A stretch of 23,827 nucleotides of DNA from CAZBDU01 sp964490725 (GTDB taxonomy: Bacteria; Spirochaetota; Spirochaetia; SZUA-6; DRHE01): the NCBI GenBank assembly GCA_964490725.1, contig CAZBDU010000088.1:1-23827 (forward strand), in the 5' to 3' direction. A program made the position numbers and the translations under genes. Of this stretch, positions 21,382 to 23,827 are shown piece by piece; position 1 is the first letter of the stretch; each line of letters begins with the position of its first letter. The notes under the pieces are model-generated. The model was not told where the DNA came from. It worked only from the letters and a program-made list of their open reading frames with translations, and did not search any database.

Positions 21382-23778
21382 ATGCAAGGCCTGTTGTTGA
21401 AGAAGAACCTCCGGGACCTGCGCAGCTCCCTGGCCCAGTCCATCGCCCTGGTGTTCATCCTGGCGCTGGGCGTGGCCAGCCTGATCGCCCTGAGCGGAGC
21501 CTACCGCGACCTGGGCACCTCCTACAACCGGACCTACCGGGAGCTGCGTTTTGCAGACGTCACGTTCCGCGTAGAGTCCGCCCCCGCCTCTGCGGCCGGG
21601 AAGCTGCGCGGGATTGCCGGCGTGAAGGCGGTGACCGGGCGGCTCATCGTGGACGGCGGGCTGTCCGTCTCGAACCGGCAGGGCGCGGCCGAGCCCATCC
21701 GCGCCCGGCTGATCGGCATCCCCGCCGGACACCATCCCGCGGTGAACGACGTGCTGGTCACCCGGGGCGGCTATTTCACCGGCCCCCGTGCGCCGGCGGC
21801 GCTGCTGGAGTCCCACTTCGCGGCCGCCTACGGCCTGGGACCGGGGGACACGGTCCACCCGATCGTGAACGGGCGCAGGGTCGACCTGCGCGTGGCCGGG
21901 GTGGCGGCCAGCCCGGAGTACCTGATCGTGAGCGCCAGCAAGCAGGACATCCTGCCCTCGGCCAGGACCTTTGCCGTGCTGTTCGTGCCCCTGCCGCTGC
22001 TGCAGGAGCTCAGCGGGAACGCCGGCGCGGTCAACGATCTGGCGCTGCTGTACGAGCCGGGGGCGGAGCGGCCCGCGGTGCTGGATCGGGTGGAGGAGGA
22101 GCTGGGCCCCTACGGGCTCACGGCGGTGACCCCGCAGGAGGATCAGCCCTCCAACGCAGCCCTCAGGCTGGACCTGGAAGGATACCGGGAGCTGGCCTTC
22201 CTCATGCCCGCCCTGATCCTGCTGGCCGCCGCCGCCTCGCTGTACGTGATGCTGGGGCGGCAGGTGAGGGCGCAGCAGGTGCAGATCGGCCTGATGAAGT
22301 CCCTGGGCTACAGCCGCGGCGCCATCCTGGGCCACTACCTGGCCCTGGCGCTGATGATCGGCCTGGCCGGCTCCCTGGCCGGGCTGGCGGCGGGCCAGCC
22401 CCTGGGCGGGGCGGTCACCTCGGAGTACGCGGCAGAGCTGGGCATCCCCCTGGTCCAGACCCGCTTCCACGGCGACCTCGCCCTGTCGGCGGCGGCGGTG
22501 ACGGTGGCCATCGCCCTCCTGGCGGGCCTGTTCCCGGCCCGGCGCGCCTCGGGGTTGGCGCCGGCCATCGCCATGCGGCCCGATCCGGCCAGGGCGCTGG
22601 TCCGCGGCGGGAGGAGCTGGCTGGAGCGGGTGGTACCCCTGTCCATGTGGCTGAGGTTCCCGGCCCGCAACGTGTTCCGCGTGCGCAGCCGGTCGATCTC
22701 CACGGCCGTGGGGGTGGTGTTTGCCTTCGTGCTGGTGCTGGCCTCCTGGGGAATGATCGACTCCATGCGCTACCTGCTGGCGGACACCTTCCGGAGCGTG
22801 GAGCGCTGGGACCTCTACGCCAGCTTCGCCAGACCACTGGCTCCCTCGGTGCTGGAGCGGGTGCGGGGCTGGACGGGGGTACGCAGCGTGCAGCCGCTGC
22901 TGCAGTTTCCAGCGACCTTGAGACGGGCCGGAGCCGCGAGCGGCGGCAGGCACAGCGGGGAGGACGTCCTGCTCACCGCCTTCGATCCCTCCTCCCGCAT
23001 GCACGCCCTCAGGCTGCAGAACGGGCGCACGCCCGCAGAGGCCCTCCGGGACGGACGGGTCGTGATCAACCGGGTCCTGGCGGACAAGCTCGACGTGCGC
23101 AGCGGAGACCGCCTCACCGTGGCCACCCCCCTGGGGGAGCACACCGTGAGGATCGGGGGCGTGGCGGAGGAGCTGATGGCCGCGGTGGCCTACATCTCCC
23201 TGGATGCGGCCGAGCAGTGGGTCCCCCTTCCGGGCCGGCTCTTCAACGGCCTGTACATGACGGCGGACCCCGCGCGGGCCTCGGCGCTCAAGTCGCAGCT
23301 CTACCATCTGCGGGGCGCCAGGACGGTGCAGCTCAAGTCCGCGGTGAGGGCCGAGTGGGAGTCCCTGATGGGGCTGTTCTACGTGTTCATGGGGGTGATC
23401 TTCGCCTTCGCGCTGGCCATGGCCTTCGCGCTGCTGTTCAACGCCATGACGGTGAACGTGCTGGAGCAGCAGCGGGAGTTCGCCACGCTGCGGTCCATCG
23501 GAATGAGCGGCGGCCGCATCGCGGTGCTGATGACCACGGAGAACGTCCTGCTGTGGGTTCTGACCCTGGCGCCGGGACTGGTGCTGGGCACGGTGGTGGC
23601 CCGCCAGCTCGGCAGCGCCTTCGAGTCGGACCTGTTCAGCTTTACGATGGTGATCTCCCCCTGGAGCTACCTGATCACCGCCCTGGGCATCCTGGCAACC
23701 ATGGTGCTGGCCGCCCTCCCGGCGGTCCGGCGGGTCAGCCGGCTGAACCTGGCGGAGGCCACCAAGGTGCTCACCTGA
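21382..23778 (+). CDS. FtsX-type ABC transporter permease with two FtsX domains
   Basis: This 798-residue inner-membrane protein has two similar halves, each with an extracytoplasmic domain and an FtsX core, giving about eight membrane segments. In the first half these are near residues 18-38, 271-291, 318-340 and 367-387; the second half starts near 440-459. The core motif is repeated, as I-G-L-M-K-S-L-G-Y-S-R-G near 302 and F-A-T-L-R-S-I-G-M-S-G-G in the second half. The architecture fits substrate-expelling or envelope-remodelling type VII ABC systems rather than importers. No adaptor (MacA-like) gene is in view. GGAGAG lies before ATG at 21382; the longer open frame upstream is a shadow of the ATPase gene. 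Only GC-rich DNA remains after it. Confidence 0.92.
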   Translation: MQGLLLKKNLRDLRSSLAQSIALVFILALGVASLIALSGAYRDLGTSYNRTYRELRFADVTFRVESAPASAAGKLRGIAGVKAVTGRLIVDGGLSVSNRQGAAEPIRARLIGIPAGHHPAVNDVLVTRGGYFTGPRAPAALLESHFAAAYGLGPGDTVHPIVNGRRVDLRVAGVAASPEYLIVSASKQDILPSARTFAVLFVPLPLLQELSGNAGAVNDLALLYEPGAERPAVLDRVEEELGPYGLTAVTPQEDQPSNAALRLDLEGYRELAFLMPALILLAAAASLYVMLGRQVRAQQVQIGLMKSLGYSRGAILGHYLALALMIGLAGSLAGLAAGQPLGGAVTSEYAAELGIPLVQTRFHGDLALSAAAVTVAIALLAGLFPARRASGLAPAIAMRPDPARALVRGGRSWLERVVPLSMWLRFPARNVFRVRSRSISTAVGVVFAFVLVLASWGMIDSMRYLLADTFRSVERWDLYASFARPLAPSVLERVRGWTGVRSVQPLLQFPATLRRAGAASGGRHSGEDVLLTAFDPSSRMHALRLQNGRTPAEALRDGRVVINRVLADKLDVRSGDRLTVATPLGEHTVRIGGVAEELMAAVAYISLDAAEQWVPLPGRLFNGLYMTADPARASALKSQLYHLRGARTVQLKSAVRAEWESLMGLFYVFMGVIFAFALAMAFALLFNAMTVNVLEQQREFATLRSIGMSGGRIAVLMTTENVLLWVLTLAPGLVLGTVVARQLGSAFESDLFSFTMVISPWSYLITALGILATMVLAALPAVRRVSRLNLAEATKVLT

Positions 23779-23827
23779 GGCGCTGCGCAGGCTGCAGTGC
23801 CGGCGGGCGGCGGCGGCGCCGGGGGGC

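Noticed and set aside
20899..23307. 802-codon minus-strand open frame opposite the permease gene
   Set aside because: It is the complement shadow of the FtsX-type permease, rich in H, Q, G and R with no recognisable domain or ribosome site.

Overview
This is a gene-dense, GC-rich bacterial window with 20 protein-coding genes that I can support, one gene remnant and several regulatory sites. I saw no rRNA, tRNA, CRISPR array or insertion sequence. The organism is most likely a GC-rich member of the Spirochaetota. The clues are a substrate-binding protein whose mature end begins G-G-K-x-E, a lipoprotein with a relaxed lipobox (L-S-Y-C), and a PEGA/TPR envelope protein with a paired membrane hairpin. 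These are impressions from the family, not a placement; no marker gene is present.

Region A (40-4002, minus strand) is a tight three-gene unit: a DUF1015 protein, a GPH-type MFS sugar/cation symporter and a GNAT-like protein. The genes overlap by 17 and 4 bases. Region B (4309-7350, plus strand) is divergent from A across a 306-base intergenic region. It encodes three envelope proteins: a lipoprotein with Ig-like domains and unusually AT-rich codons, a PEGA plus TPR protein, and a small exported protein with two membrane segments. Just after it, at about 7433-7546, lies the in-frame tail of a small nucleotidyltransferase-like protein with no body, probably the scar of a lost gene.

Region C (7630-19790, plus strand) is the most interesting part. 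Eleven colinear genes appear to form one uptake-and-breakdown module: an allantoinase/hydantoinase-type cyclic amidase, an isochorismatase-fold amide hydrolase, a short-chain dehydrogenase, an ACMSD-like zinc amidohydrolase/decarboxylase, an aldehyde dehydrogenase, a complete five-gene Liv/HAAT-type ABC importer (H, M, K, G, F) and a CocE/NonD-type hydrolase. A likely reading is import of an amide- or ring-containing compound, followed by ring opening, amide removal, redox steps and possibly a decarboxylation. The substrate cannot be read from the sequence. Hairpins sit before the SDR ribosome-binding site and on both sides of the binding-protein gene, which suggests tuning at the RNA level.

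Region D (19910-23778, plus strand) is a TetR-family repressor gene followed by an ATPase and an eight-helix FtsX-type permease. A promoter with a 17-base spacer is followed directly by a perfect 14-base operator-like palindrome, so the unit is probably autoregulated and inducible.
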